This document shows, in pieces, positions 13,345-23,791 of a stretch of DNA of 64,000 bases. Made by a program: the position numbers and the translations under genes. The notes beneath the pieces were generated by a model. It was not told where the DNA came from, ran no database searches, and saw only the letters and a list, made by a program, of their open reading frames with translations. The stretch is from assembly GCA_949357655.1 (NCBI GenBank), contig CASHTG010000015.1, positions 2,356,001 to 2,420,000 on the forward strand. The letters run 5' to 3'. How positions within the stretch are numbered: the stretch's first letter is position 1; every line of letters begins with the position of its first letter. Source of the stretch: Parascedosporium putredinis. Its lineage: Eukaryota; Ascomycota; Sordariomycetes; Microascales; Microascaceae.

Positions 13345-14486
13345 CTACTCGTTGTAATGGTACACCTATAGACGTTATTATGTTAGCATGAGAAACAGAG
13401 ACAAGGAATTGATAGGGTTCGGCGTACCTTGTAGTTGGGGAGGCCCGTTGCCTTCCACCCTAATCGTTTTGCCATTTTGGCGAAACCTTCCGTTTCGATG
13501 AGGTGGTAGAAGGAGAACGCTGGGAACATGGCGCCATCCCGGTGAACATCGGCCTTTACTAGGAGCGTAGCTCCACCAACCCCATCAATAGGCATCTCAG
13601 TATGAATATTGCCACCGTCTGAGAGGTGAGCCATAAGAGTTCGGTAAGTTGGCAGCTCAGCGTACCCTTCGACGAGGATATCATCTGGACCCATCTGAGC
13701 TGCGAGCTTCTGGGCGGCTTCGCTGTCTTGCCAATTGTTAAAATCGTAGGGTCGTTCGTCCATCTTGCCCGTTTTGGGGTCCTTGAATCGCTGGAAGCAA
13801 TTGGGGGCAATCAGAGGTTTATCGTGGCTCGCCAGATCCTGGATTAGTGTTGGTGGGGATTCGACAATATCTGCATCGAGCCAAAGAACCCAGGAAGTCA
13901 AAGGGCCAAGGGTTGTGAATAGAAGGGAATTCCTCGCCTTCGCCATGACCGCGCGGCGCGCCTTTGATGTTCAAGCTTGTGCCTCTCGCTCTCGTCTTGG
14001 GAAGCGAGGACGGGATCAAAATCTTGCCTCAGAATAGTAACCATGTTGAATCGATCCTTTTCCGGTCCCTTTTGTGTCTTGATAACCTGCTTCTGTAGGG
14101 CGGCGGTGGCGGCGTTTCCCTCCTTCGTCTTGGGCAGGATGAAGCCGAGTGTGATGAGCTCGTGCGGGTACGAGAGCTTCAGAAGATTGTCCCAGTAGTC
14201 CTGATAGAACCTCGTCATGGGGGTGAGGATGAGGACAGACTCGCGATTGGCGACCGGATCGCTGGTTATGGTGACATTGTTAAGATTGTAGATGGTAACG
14301 GGGGTGCCTTTGCAGGAATATTCTTTGATAGCCGTTTCGGATTGCTTTTCGACGACTGGCCAGCTGTTCGGTTGCCAGTGGGGAGGAGAAGAAGAAGTAA
14401 AAGATGAAGAGGAAGGTGATGACACCGACAACGAGTGTAACCGAGTTCGTTCGTCTCAGACGAACTGCTCCAAGTGGCCTAGCCAT
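13345..14486 (-). CDS. mnn9: GT62 alpha-1,6-mannosyltransferase, Mnn9/Anp1 type
   Basis: A Golgi mannan polymerase subunit that extends the alpha-1,6 backbone of N-glycan outer chains. The ATG at 14486 gives a short basic cytosolic tail (MARPLGAVRLRRTNS), then a signal-anchor helix (LVVGVITFLFIFYFFF), as in type II Golgi enzymes. The lumenal part carries PHWQPNSWPVVEKQS, IKEYSCKGTPVTIYNLNN, VLILTPMTRFYQDYWDNL, LGFILPKTKEGN and MAKARNSLLFTTLGP, then the metal-binding LWLDADIVE motif and GVGGATLLVKADVHRDGAMFP. A 62-nt intron (13366-13427) separates GLPNYK from the terminal VYHYNE. The frame breaks near 14383 (after SSP) and 13964, each consistent with one missing base. Mnn9 is preferred to Anp1/Van1 from the N- and C-termini as I remember them. 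The family assignment is firm, the paralogue less so. Confidence 0.88.
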
Positions 14487-16129
14487 GGCTTGCTCACCAG
14501 ATTATGTTGCGATTCGACCTTGACGGTTCGTGCCGTCTCTTGCTCCCCAAGCCCGTCTAAAAGGAAAGAGAAAGGGGTCCCTTGATGGGCTACCTCGACG
14601 TCGTTCGTAGGTTAGGAGTTGTATGCATCGGGAGTGGGCACGACGCTCAGGTAGGGACACGACTTCTACACAGCTCGCGCAGGGTTCGTTCGATCGAGAA
14701 ATCGGTAGCGACGATGGCGACGAGAGATTCCCAGCCCAAGGCCCAGATTCTAGCCGTATCGAAGGGTGAAAAAGTCGTGAATGGAAGACGGGACCGCAAC
14801 TGAGCCGTCTGCTTGACCGTGCTGTCAAGGGCTGAAAAAAAAGCTGATGAGGAAAGAATAGTAATATTGATGCAGTCAAGTTCAATAGGGGCCAGTGCCA
14901 AGACAACGGGAGATCAGTACATAGAAACCTCGGGGCGGCTGGTGCTGGGGATCGGTATTGATACCGAATCAAAAGAAGACCAGATATATTGGATGTCGGT
15001 ACTTTGCGCCTCCCTCGAATAATAACTTTCGTGTCGATCTGTACATCTGTACTTCTGTCCTGTCATACTTCAGAAGCAAATCCGGGTTATGGATGTACTC
15101 CGTATGGATAAGGTCAGCCCCGTAGTTTTGGCCCAGTGTGGCAACCTCCATTGATCAAACCCACAAGCGACAGCAGCTCATCTCTTTGTTGCGCTGGCTT
15201 TTCCCGTATTTGCACCAGGCGCAGGGGTTCACTTCAGGGACACACCATTGGCTCTTTCTGGAAATGGGGGTTTGGAACCCCCTTGCCCCCTTTTCCACCA
15301 CGGTATCATTCTGGCCTTTTACTACGAAGTATTCGCGATGTAATGGATCAATTGATTGAACCATTAGCTCTCGCCGTGAGGGAAAAGAGTCGCCATTAAT
15401 TGACCTGATGCCAGCCCCTCAGCTATTGATGTTACCCCTAGCTCGCAAAGCTGATTTTTGCCCACTGAGCTTGCTGCTTGGTCTCAAGTAAGGGCAGCAC
15501 TGAGGTTATCTAATCGTCAACTGGTGGTGTTGGGGCGGGGTGCTGTTAACAGCGAGCGATACACCTCAACGACGAACTAGTTTTTGAGCTATCTTGGGCC
15601 AACGCAAAGTCGTCAAGGACATCCAAGAATCAACCAGGGGAATTACCGATTCTTCATTTCGATCTGTGGTATAATGCGCTTTACCTATGAACACATATAT
15701 CTTCCACTCAATAGACTAGAATAGAATTCAATGTTGCTCAAAAAGTATCTTAGGGAAGTTGAAAACGTACGCGGCGTGTTTCGTGTGTGGGGGCTTGTTG
15801 ACCATCCCACAGCTGGTGACAGCTGGAGGCAAGAATGGCCATCAAATACGCGCTCCACGAGGACTATTCTTAGACGCGGTGGCTCAGCTCCCAATCCCAC
15901 CCCAGTCAGGACCTTGGCCTCGCTCACACAAATGTTTGACTTGGAGATGATGCAAGGCACACCACAACACAAGCTCTACTAGTGCCGTCGCATTACCCAT
16001 CAAGCCTGAACCTCTCTACCGCTGACACAGATCGAATTTTGAGAGACGCACCGAACCGCCTAGAGTCTCTTTCCTACCAGAATTCTTCTCTCGACTTAGC
16101 ATTGCTTGCTACGCATTGGCTCCTTGACC
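14487..16129. other. Divergent promoter region
   Basis: Lies between the starts of the mannosyltransferase (minus) and yra1 (plus). It holds one perfect-armed palindrome at 15341-15366 and no gene I can support. Short ORFs near 15136 and 15731 lack coding character. Confidence 0.55.
15341..15366. repeat. Dispersed palindromic element (ATCAATTGAT core)
   Basis: Arms TAATGG and CCATTA are exact reverse complements and enclose ATCAATTGAT at 15347-15356. It lies in the divergent region upstream of yra1. Confidence 0.6.
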
Positions 16130-17762
16130 ATGTCTGACAAGCTAGATCGCAGCCTTGATGAGCTCTTAGACGAGAGAGTACGCAGCTCCGACAGACCCTA
16201 ATTTGAAAGTAACCTCATTTTGCAGCATCTGCTAACATCAAGTTTTACTGAAGAAATCGACGAACCGTGGCCGGCGCGGCGGCGGCGGCAATGGCGGCGG
16301 TGGTAACAACAGTGGCGGCGGCAGCAATCGACCCAATCGAAGACAGGATCGGGATAGGCAGGACTCCTATCCTCGCGACGGCGTCAGAAAGGTACGATTC
16401 GATGTTTCGGCTCCCATCGCATCTCTCTCCTTCGATTACTGGGCGCGGTAGTTTGACCTCATAATACTGCTCCCTCTGGCTTCACTGGAGCGGGCGGCGC
16501 GAGAACATTTTCTATCGGGCTATCGCCCCATTACACATGGACCCTGCGTCCTCGGGGTCGGAGTTGGAGGTATTCGCCGCTAACAAAGCCCGTCGTTCAA
16601 AACAACAGTCATATAGCCGCGACGAACCGAGGAATATTGATAGGTCCGTCCATCGTATCTACGCCCTCCGAAATGCATGCTGCGATCGTCCTAACCGTTG
16701 TGTAGCGAATGGGTTCATGACAAATATGAAGATCAAGGTAGACCTAGCCCTGTCTCTGCATACAAGTAGGTGTGAGAGCTCTTAGAACTTCTGAAACTAA
16801 CTAGTCTTGCCCTTATTAGAACGCCGAAATGCACCTGCTCCAAGGCGCCGACGTGAGCCTGCTGGAACCTCATCAAGGTAATATCGAAAGCCTGTGCTAG
16901 TAATCGCCCTATATGTCCAGGCGCTAACGAACGGAGCACAACTAGTGACGTCCAAGGCACCAGGCTCCGCGTCGAGAACATTCACTACGAGCTGACGGAG
17001 AAAGAACTCGAGGTATGGGCCGCGGCTATATAATTGTCCATTCTATCCATCGTCCTCACACTATGCTAGGAACTATTCAAAAAATCGGCCCCGTGGCCAA
17101 GTTTAACCTGTGCTACGACCGTGCCGGACGGTCCGAGGGTGTCGCGTTTGTCACGTATCAACACCGAGACGATGCCACTACTGCCATCCAGGAATTTGAC
17201 GGCGCGAATGCTAACGGTAAGGGCTCCCGGCACCCGTCCTTTGCAACCTCATGCCAGGCGTGCGCTCGTCAAGCTAATATCCTGTCCTTTACTCTTCCCT
17301 AGGCCAGCCTATCCGTCTTACCCTCCTGCCTGGTGATGGTAATCGAAGGAACCGGAACCCATTTGACACCGCAGTCATGCCAAGCCGGTCACTCGCGGAT
17401 CGAATCACCGCCCCGGACGACAGGGATCGGTCTCTTTCCCCGTACGGCGTTTAGAAGAAGAGGCCGCCCGGAAAGGTATTGACAGATATATACCTGGCGG
17501 CAGCAACAACCGTTCTCGTAGCCCTATTCGGCAAAGGCGCGCCGGTGGGCGTAGACCAGGCGCGCGTCGCGACAACCCTCGCGACAGCCCGCGCGATCAA
17601 GAAGGCCGCGGGGGCCAGCGGTCAGGAACCCGAACTAGGAAAACTCAAGAGGAGCTAGATGCGGAGATGGATGACTACTTCACAGGTGGTCAGGCCGCCC
17701 AGCCTGCGGCAGCCGCCGCGCCTAACGACGAGCATCACGACGATATCGACATGATTGAGTGA
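16130..17762 (+). CDS. yra1: mRNA export adaptor Yra1/ALY-REF, RRM protein
   Basis: A TREX-associated adaptor that loads the Mex67 export receptor on spliced mRNA. I reconstruct eight exons: 16130-16177, 16254-16391, 16609-16643, 16706-16737, 16820-16877, 16946-17012, 17070-17216 and 17303-17762, all with GT-AG junctions. The order is: N-terminal UAP56-binding-like motif (DKLDRSLDELLDE), RGG/GGG-rich region, EWVHDKYEDQ, an Arg-rich linker, RRM (from TRLRVENIHYELTEKELE, through SEGVAFVTYQHRDDA, to GQPIRLTLLPG), an Arg-rich region, and the conserved C-terminal TRKTQEELDAEMDDYF motif, ending DIDMIE. Single missing bases are implied at 17083 (A run in ELFKKIG) and about 17434 (C run). The seven introns are many for this window. 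Junctions were chosen by frame continuity and have not been checked against transcripts. Confidence 0.9.
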
Positions 17763-18145
17763 TGAGCATAGAATAGTCGCAGCTGGTGGTATATGCTCAG
17801 GCGTCACGAGCAACTCGAGTTTAGAGTTTGGAAGGATAGAGCGGAGTCATTAGGAAAAAAAGACAATGGATGCATGTTAGTGAGTAAATGATATTGATTC
17901 TTTACTTGGGACATATCACGACTGGCGCTTCGCCCTGCTCGGCTTTTTGCAAGCTAGGATCTGAACGAATCTTTTTTATCCGCATTGAAATTCTACATAA
18001 GCAGTGGGTGATGATGATGACAATGATGATGTACAAGTGAGATAGCCTTCTATATATAACATTGGACCACAGCTGGAGTCATATCGTACATGGAGGGGCA
18101 TGGGAAGGGAGAATAGACGCCACACCCTGGGCCTAAAACGCTGAT
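17763..18145. other. Convergent 3' intergenic region
   Basis: Separates the 3' ends of yra1 and the minus-strand gene at 18146. Only AT-rich UTR-like sequence is seen. Confidence 0.6.
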
Positions 18146-19810
18146 TTATAATGTGATGTATGAATACGGGCTGTCAATCTGCGTGAACACGCGGGACCGT
18201 GACTGCGACGAACTCGTGGCGTCCTGGTTCGTGAGGAAGAGGTGCTTCCTTGAAAGACCGCCAAAGTGGCCGCGGAGGCAGGCGAAATCTTCCCCAGGGT
18301 TTGTTTTGGACGGAACACCATCTCCAAGGGATGAGGAGGTCCCCAAGACGACGGAGGTCAGGAAGGAGGGGGACGCGATGGGATCTGCCAAGTTTCCAAG
18401 GTTCGGCGCAGTGACAAACTGGATGTAGGATCCGGGAGAGACGACACCCCGCTGAAGGATGGCCGGGCCAGCGTCATCTGCAGAGGAGAGCATCATGTCG
18501 AGGTTGTCGGCAGCGGGGTCGGAAGAGGCCCATTCTGCATCGAGGGAGAGACGACCACGGCGCTTGCCCCAACCACCACCCCCACTCGCTGGGATATTGT
18601 TAGCTCGCTTCCACCTCTTCTCTCCGTCCCGGTTTTGCGGGCAGAATGCCCAAAAAAGGGGGAACAAGGGAGGACGGGTACTCACTAATGCGGTAAAGTC
18701 GGAAGCCGGACATGAGAAGCTCAGCCGCGGTTTTGGCGTTTGCGGAGGCAGCTGCGGCTTCCTCTTCTGGTCCGTCAAAGCTGGAAGTCCGCAGCGCCCG
18801 CATGGTTTCGAGAACGGAGGGTGTGGAGGCCGCCTCGGGGGTGGATATCAGCGCCCATATATCGACGGGCATGCCGGACGTGGAGAGGTTGTCGGCGGCG
18901 GCGCGGTTATCGTAAACGTGCTGGACCCTGGCTTCCAGTTCTGTGGAGGCCGGGACCGGGGCGCCGTCGACCTCGATCTCGCTGAGAATGTTGCCTAGAC
19001 ATCCGAGAATCTTGCGCGGCGGCGTGACGGGGATCAGGGGCACCGACAGGCCGAGGCCGGGGAGGCCTGCGCGGCGCAAACGATGCCGTGGCGACTCTTT
19101 TCGGCGATGGCCGAGAGTTTGAAGACGCCGGGTTCTTGCACGGACCAGCTTGAGGCTAGGAGGGTGGACTCGAGGCCGTTTTGGAAAATGGTGTTGGCGA
19201 GGGGGATGGTGGCGGACACGGATTCGGCGCTGGGCAGGTAGAAGGAAAGGCTCCCGCGCTGCGGCGGACCGGTCGTCCGGGAGAGGCTGGATCGTGTGCT
19301 GAAGCCAGGCAGCATCTTGTCTGCAGAGCCGCGCATGACGGAGAAGCCGGTCGCAGGCGTTCCAAACGGGCTCGAGGGACTCAGATCATCCACGACGGCA
19401 GCGAGGACCTGGGTGTCGTGGCTGGCAAACGAGGAGAGGAGGCCGCTCATGAATGCTTCATTTGTCAGCCACCTGGAGAATTCAGGCGTTGTTAGGATGA
19501 CTGCCGCATCCGATTCATGAGAGGTGAGGGATTGGTGGGTCTCTTGTCCCTGCAGGCTCTTGAGCTGGCCGAGGACTGTTTCCTACGCAAGCTGTTAATA
19601 AATGTGCGGCCGGGGATGTAGCAAGCTTTGAGCCATCTAAGGCGAGGAACTTACGATACTAGATCCCGTGGGGACCCTCAAAGTGAACTTGGACGCGTCA
19701 TCTGATATAGTCCTCATCGATAACAACCGGGTCTGAGAGAAGCGAGGAAAGATGGGATGGTGGGTGAGGTTGGTTCGCAAGGCTCGTCGCAGAGAGCAGG
19801 ACGCCATCAT
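18146..19810 (-). CDS. Uncharacterised protein with predicted mitochondrial presequence
   Basis: I do not recognise a domain with confidence. Three exons join in frame: 19655-19810, 18686-19582 and 18146-18588. The first ATG (19810) opens MMASCSLRRALRTNLTHH followed by FPRFSQTRLLSM. This stretch is Arg-, Ser- and Leu-rich with no acidic residue, typical of a matrix-targeting presequence. The body contains ESDAAVILTTPEFSRWLTN, GLSVPLIPVTPPRKILGCLG, DIWALISTPEAASTPSV and a late GWGKRRGRLSLDAEW block, with an Ala/Ser-rich linker between. It loosely recalls fungal proteins with a FIST-like sensory fold, but I cannot show this. One frameshift is implied near 19080, between HGIV and RRAGLPG. Confidence 0.65.
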
Positions 19811-20627
19811 CTCTGGGGGCTTACGCCAAAATTTTTATATTGGCTAGTAGGACAGGAAGAAAACCAAGTCTAGTTATACATAGTGAGTAGAAGTGAAGAA
19901 GAAAGTAGCATAGAGATGCGACAACGGCCAGAGTCCAAATTAGAGATGAATTGGGCAGTCAATCACCGGCTCGAACTAGAGACTTGTGTTGCGCGCGTGT
20001 TAACTTGGACAAGAAAGAAGCTGTTGTCGGGTTGGAGTGCGAGATGATGATATTTTCATACCATTCACACTGTACACACAATGCCAAAGAACATTATTAG
20101 GAGCTGCGAAAACCCACTAATATTTGTGACTTGCTTATACTCATGGCTCTCGTCTCATTAAGCAAAGATTATTTTGAATGTATAACACTCGATGAGGTTA
20201 CCAAAGCGAGCGGGGGCAGAAATTATTTTTACGGGTCTAGAAAGTATTCGCGAAGACAAGATGAAATATGTATTCAGGTTCACTCCTCGCTACTTGTGCC
20301 CAGAAGTTGCATTGTTCCAGCAGAGCACGGCGTAGATCCATATCGGTCTAGAATGAGAAGCGACTCATAAGATAATACAAGGCGTCAATGAGAGCAAATG
20401 CAAGAAACCGCCTGGATAGATGGACGCTATGGGGTTGAATGTTGAAGAACGGTCATTTAGACCATGCAAAGGGGTGGACCGCGTCGCGTCCAATATGCTA
20501 ATCATGCACTCCTTCTGTTTGGAGCGTAAAGCGACAAAGTCCTCCCTGTCCATTCCCTCCGGCTCAAAACACATGGACAAAAATAGAAATGGATGCTAGG
20601 AGTGAGCAAGCGTTTCCACACATTCGC
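19811..20627. other. Intergenic region
   Basis: Holds the 5' flank of the 18146-19810 gene and the 3' flank of shr3. It is AT-rich, with no supported feature. Confidence 0.55.
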
Positions 20628-21455
20628 TCACTGCTTCTTCTTGCTTGACGCCGACGCGCGACGCTCGGCCGGGCTCTGGTTTTCCGACATGATGATGTCC
20701 TGAATCTCCTTGGATTCAGCGTACCACTGGCTGACCTGCAAGACCAGCACGCCTACGAGGACGAGCGCGAGGATTGTGTTGCTGATAGCAAGAAGCTTCA
20801 CATTGTCCTTGCGGCTGACAGTGACGCCGTCCTCCTCCTCGGGCCACTGGCCCCAGCTGACGAGGCGCAGACGTTTGACGATGCTGCGCACCCAGATAGC
20901 CCAGCCAATAAAGTAGAGAATTAAGCTGGCGCCATCGAAGAGGAAGTTGAGTACCGCGGGACGGTACAGCTTAATGGCGAGGCCGAGAAATCCGACGGTA
21001 GTGATGATGTTGAGCACACGGCTGATGAGCGGGGGACTGGTGCATCCAGCGCAAATGGGTCTCGAGGATATCGAAATAGCTATCGGGGACCGGGGCGGCG
21101 GACCACAGGAGGGGAAATCGTAGGGAAAGGACGCGAAAAGGATGCCTAGGAAGAAACATGTTGCTATTCACCATCCGCGTTAGCCCTTTTTCCTCATCTC
21201 GGAAGACTCGGCAAAAGCAGAACCTAGCGGTTGCGCCTTCACCAATCGAGCTCTGGTGTCCCGCAAGGAGACTTATCAAGAGTGGCGATAGCACGAAACA
21301 GAGCCCCGAGGGGAAATCGCGGAAACAAAAGATAGAAAAAGAGATCAAAACGGGCGACTTGTACTTACAGCCAATGATCATGAAAGTTGCAAAAGACCCA
21401 GATCCCTTGTAGTCGGGAGACAGGGGGTCTTTGACCAATGTATTATTTGGAACAT
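20628..21455 (-). CDS. shr3: ER packaging chaperone Shr3
   Basis: An ER membrane chaperone that folds amino-acid permeases and loads them into COPII vesicles. Two exons: about 21369-21455 and 20628-21163, separated by a 205-nt intron. Exon 1 encodes GSGSFATFMIIG. Exon 2 opens STCFFLGILFASFPYDF, then LLWSAAPVPDSYFDILETHL, HQSP, LNIITTVGFLGLAIKLYRP, NFLFDGASLILYFIGWAIWV and ISNTILALVLVGVLVLQVSQWY. This gives four hydrophobic segments and a charged cytosolic tail ending SKKKQ, which fits Shr3. Single missing bases are implied near 21427, 21112 and 21033, all in C/G runs. The start is uncertain: the first ATG (21455) reaches the conserved region only across the 21427 break, and a downstream start is possible. 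Confidence 0.88.
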
Positions 21456-22587
21456 GGCGACTAGGAAAGGTGGTCGAGGAGACGGGTAGTGTGCTAGGAA
21501 GAAAGACGAAGCGTCATTGACGGAGGTGTCGCAGCCAAGCTTGCGATTTTCTGACGTTGTGTTGAGATGGGCTGGACACCCACTTTGCTTCCACGCTATT
21601 ATTCTAGCAAGGCGAGGTCGCTTAGCTTGATTAGTCAGAGAAGAGCTCCCCACGCCTGCTTTGCCGCTTGGCGCCGGCAAACCTCGCACTATTGGCGGCC
21701 GGATGCCTCGTGCTGCACTTGTGGGGTTTCCAGAAGAGTTCTAGGCATAGCCGTTGCTTCACGAGCGTGGTTGTACTCGATTTCTCAGTTGATACTCGTC
21801 GTTGATGATAAGTACAAGTAAAAATAAAAATGAGAGGAAACAGGTTCCGAGCCCGGCCTCTCTGATTTCGAGGTCTCACCTCACGGCAGGACTACCTTTT
21901 GGATCCCGTCTTCTTTGTGTTTTGCTGGTTGGTGGCGCTTTTCTAGGGTCAGAACAACAGTTCTTGCTCTCGTTGTCTCTTGGGGAGAAGGCTTACTGAG
22001 TTGAAGCCATCGATCAACGGTACATCGCTCACATCGATTGATTTGAGGCGTGGCTGCTCGAGGCCTGTGCGAGGTGACTTTTAAGTCAAGACGAGAATAG
22101 TCAAGCGCCACAGCTGAACGGCACTTTGGCTGAGCTTTCCTTTTCGCACCCCAGCCAGCCGACCACGAGTCAGTGGTGTGCATGATCCGCGAAAGGGATG
22201 GATGTTTGCATTCTGGAATACCGCTTTTGTCTCAGGGTATCAGCTCCTTAAAAGCCCTCTCGCCTGGGTGAAACCACAACACATATATATATATATATCT
22301 ATATATATATAGATGCAATGCTATGTGATCCAAAATGTATTGATTGCAGGCCAAACCCTCTTTCCCCATGTCTGCACTAGACCTATCGTGGCAATCATAC
22401 TAAATTACCACTCCCCAGTCATTCGCCAGGTGGCCTTCGCGAGCAACTGCGTCTTTCACCGTTTCCTGTCTTGGCACTTGATTCACATCTGTTTTGCATC
22501 CTTTCAAGGAAGAAGAACAAGAAGAAGAAGAAGTAGAAGAGGGGAGGGAGAGGGATAATCTCCCCGCAAACCTATAGCATTGGCAAG
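21456..22587. other. Divergent promoter region
   Basis: Lies between shr3 (minus) and the WSC gene (plus). It contains an AT microsatellite at 22283-22311 and otherwise nothing I can support. Confidence 0.55.
22283..22311. repeat. AT dinucleotide microsatellite
   Basis: A nearly pure AT repeat with one C interruption, able to fold back on itself. It lies about 280 bp upstream of the WSC gene start. Confidence 0.9.
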
Positions 22588-23153
22588 ATGACATATAGGC
22601 CCACCATCTGACGGCGATCCTGACGGCGCTCGTATGGCTGCCAACAGCCTTGGCCGGTGAGCTCCAAGTCTTCCCTGGTTCCGACAACTATCAGTACGTT
22701 GGCTGTTTCAACGAAACAATCCATCTTGCCAACACATCTGGCGAGAGAGCCATCTTCCCCGGAAAGAACCACGTCTTTGTCGACACCATGACCGTTCCGA
22801 TATGCCTTGAGTTTTGCAGCTCGGGTGACAGGATCTACACCTATGCAGGGGTCGAATATTCACGGTGCGTCCAGAGCCTACGAGGACATGATATCAACCG
22901 AGCCCCGGTCGCTACGAAAGGGTCGCTGACGTGTTTGTTTTAGGGAATGCTGGTGTTCCGACTTTTATCCAGTTTGAGTGAGCAGCTCGATGAGAAGCGC
23001 TGCAACCTCCCCTGTGATGGGTGGGATGACATGGTCTGCGGAGGTGAGGCAGCTTTGACTGTCTACAAGGTTACGGACGCTAGTAGCGGAGCTTCTCATC
23101 CAAGAACCAAGGTTATGGTAGGAGTGGCGGTTATATCAATGTTCATTTTATAG
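22588..23153 (+). CDS. Small WSC-domain protein, likely GPI-anchored
   Basis: A secreted, probably surface-bound protein of about 180 residues with one WSC domain, a carbohydrate-binding fold found in wall sensors and some glycanases. Exons are 22588-22864 and 22944-23153 with a GT-AG intron. The ATG at 22588 leads into a signal peptide (TAILTALVWLPTALA) once a missing base near 22610 is allowed. The WSC core runs from YQYVGCFNET through PICLEFCSSG and SRECWCSDFYP to RCNLPCDGWDDMVCGG, showing eight cysteines. After KVTDASSGASHP comes a hydrophobic end (KVMVGVAVISMFIL), as in GPI-attachment signals. There is no kinase-like or long cytosolic tail, so it is not a classical Wsc1-type stress sensor. 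A second break is implied at about 22973 in a T run. Confidence 0.82.
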
Positions 23154-23338
23154 TAGAAACTCCAGCTCAATTGATGCTTGCCATCTCCTCAGTAATAGCT
23201 CTGAGCTCTGCCCACCGGGGGTCTTCGCACAATTGAGTGCTGACATGTGAAAGATATTGGCGCCAGTGCACGGGCCCGGCACAACCCCACACTTCTGCGT
23301 TTCTATAGGTGGATTAGACCCAGCACATTCAACACAAA

Positions 23339-23426
23339 CTCCCGATGGTCTAGTTGGTTCATGACATCTGACTGTAATGGCAACAGTTCAATCAGAGGGT
23401 CACCTGTTCGATTCAGGTTCGGGAGA
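23339..23426 (+). tRNA. tRNA-Tyr (GTA) with 13-nt intron
   Basis: Acceptor CTCCCGA (23339-23345) pairs fully with TCGGGAG (23419-23425), with A as discriminator. The T arm is ACCTG-TTCGATT-CAGGT. The anticodon stem TCTGA/TCAGA encloses C-T-GTA-A with the anticodon at 23374-23376. The loop is too long by 13 bases (23378-23390), placed one base 3' of the anticodon as in eukaryotic tRNA introns. The C1-G72 first pair and intron are usual for eukaryotic tRNA-Tyr. The gene lies between the WSC gene and the 3' end of rev1. Confidence 0.93.
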
Positions 23427-23791
23427 TTTATTTTTTTCTGCTCCTCTCTACCACCAAGCATTAAGGGAGTGCAAGGAGTGGGAGAGATATGAGAGAGGCC
23501 GTGTTCCTTCAAATACTTTTCTCCTTTTGAACCCCTTGATGAAAGACATTGTTAGCGCCTAGTGTTCCCCGCATTAATTGCTTTTTCTTTGGAACAAGTC
23601 TTCAGACTGAAAATGAAACTCATGCCAATATTATCGGGGAGTACATGGTCACTGCAACATCAAAGGCCTCGAGGTTTTATCGTATCTGTAGGAGGGGTAT
23701 CATATCAAGTCGTCATTGCGTTCGCTAAATCGTTACGTCTACCGTCGTGCTTCTATCCAGTTGTTCTCTCTCTCTCTCTCTCTCTAAATAT
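23427..23791. other. Intergenic region with TC repeat
   Basis: Runs from the 3' flank of tRNA-Tyr to the rev1 stop. A TC dinucleotide repeat lies at about 23766-23785, just beyond the rev1 3' end. No gene is seen. Confidence 0.6.

Noticed and set aside
19960..20010. Box-B-like motif on the minus strand (GTTCGAGCC)
   Set aside because: The T-arm halves do not pair and no acceptor or anticodon stem follows.
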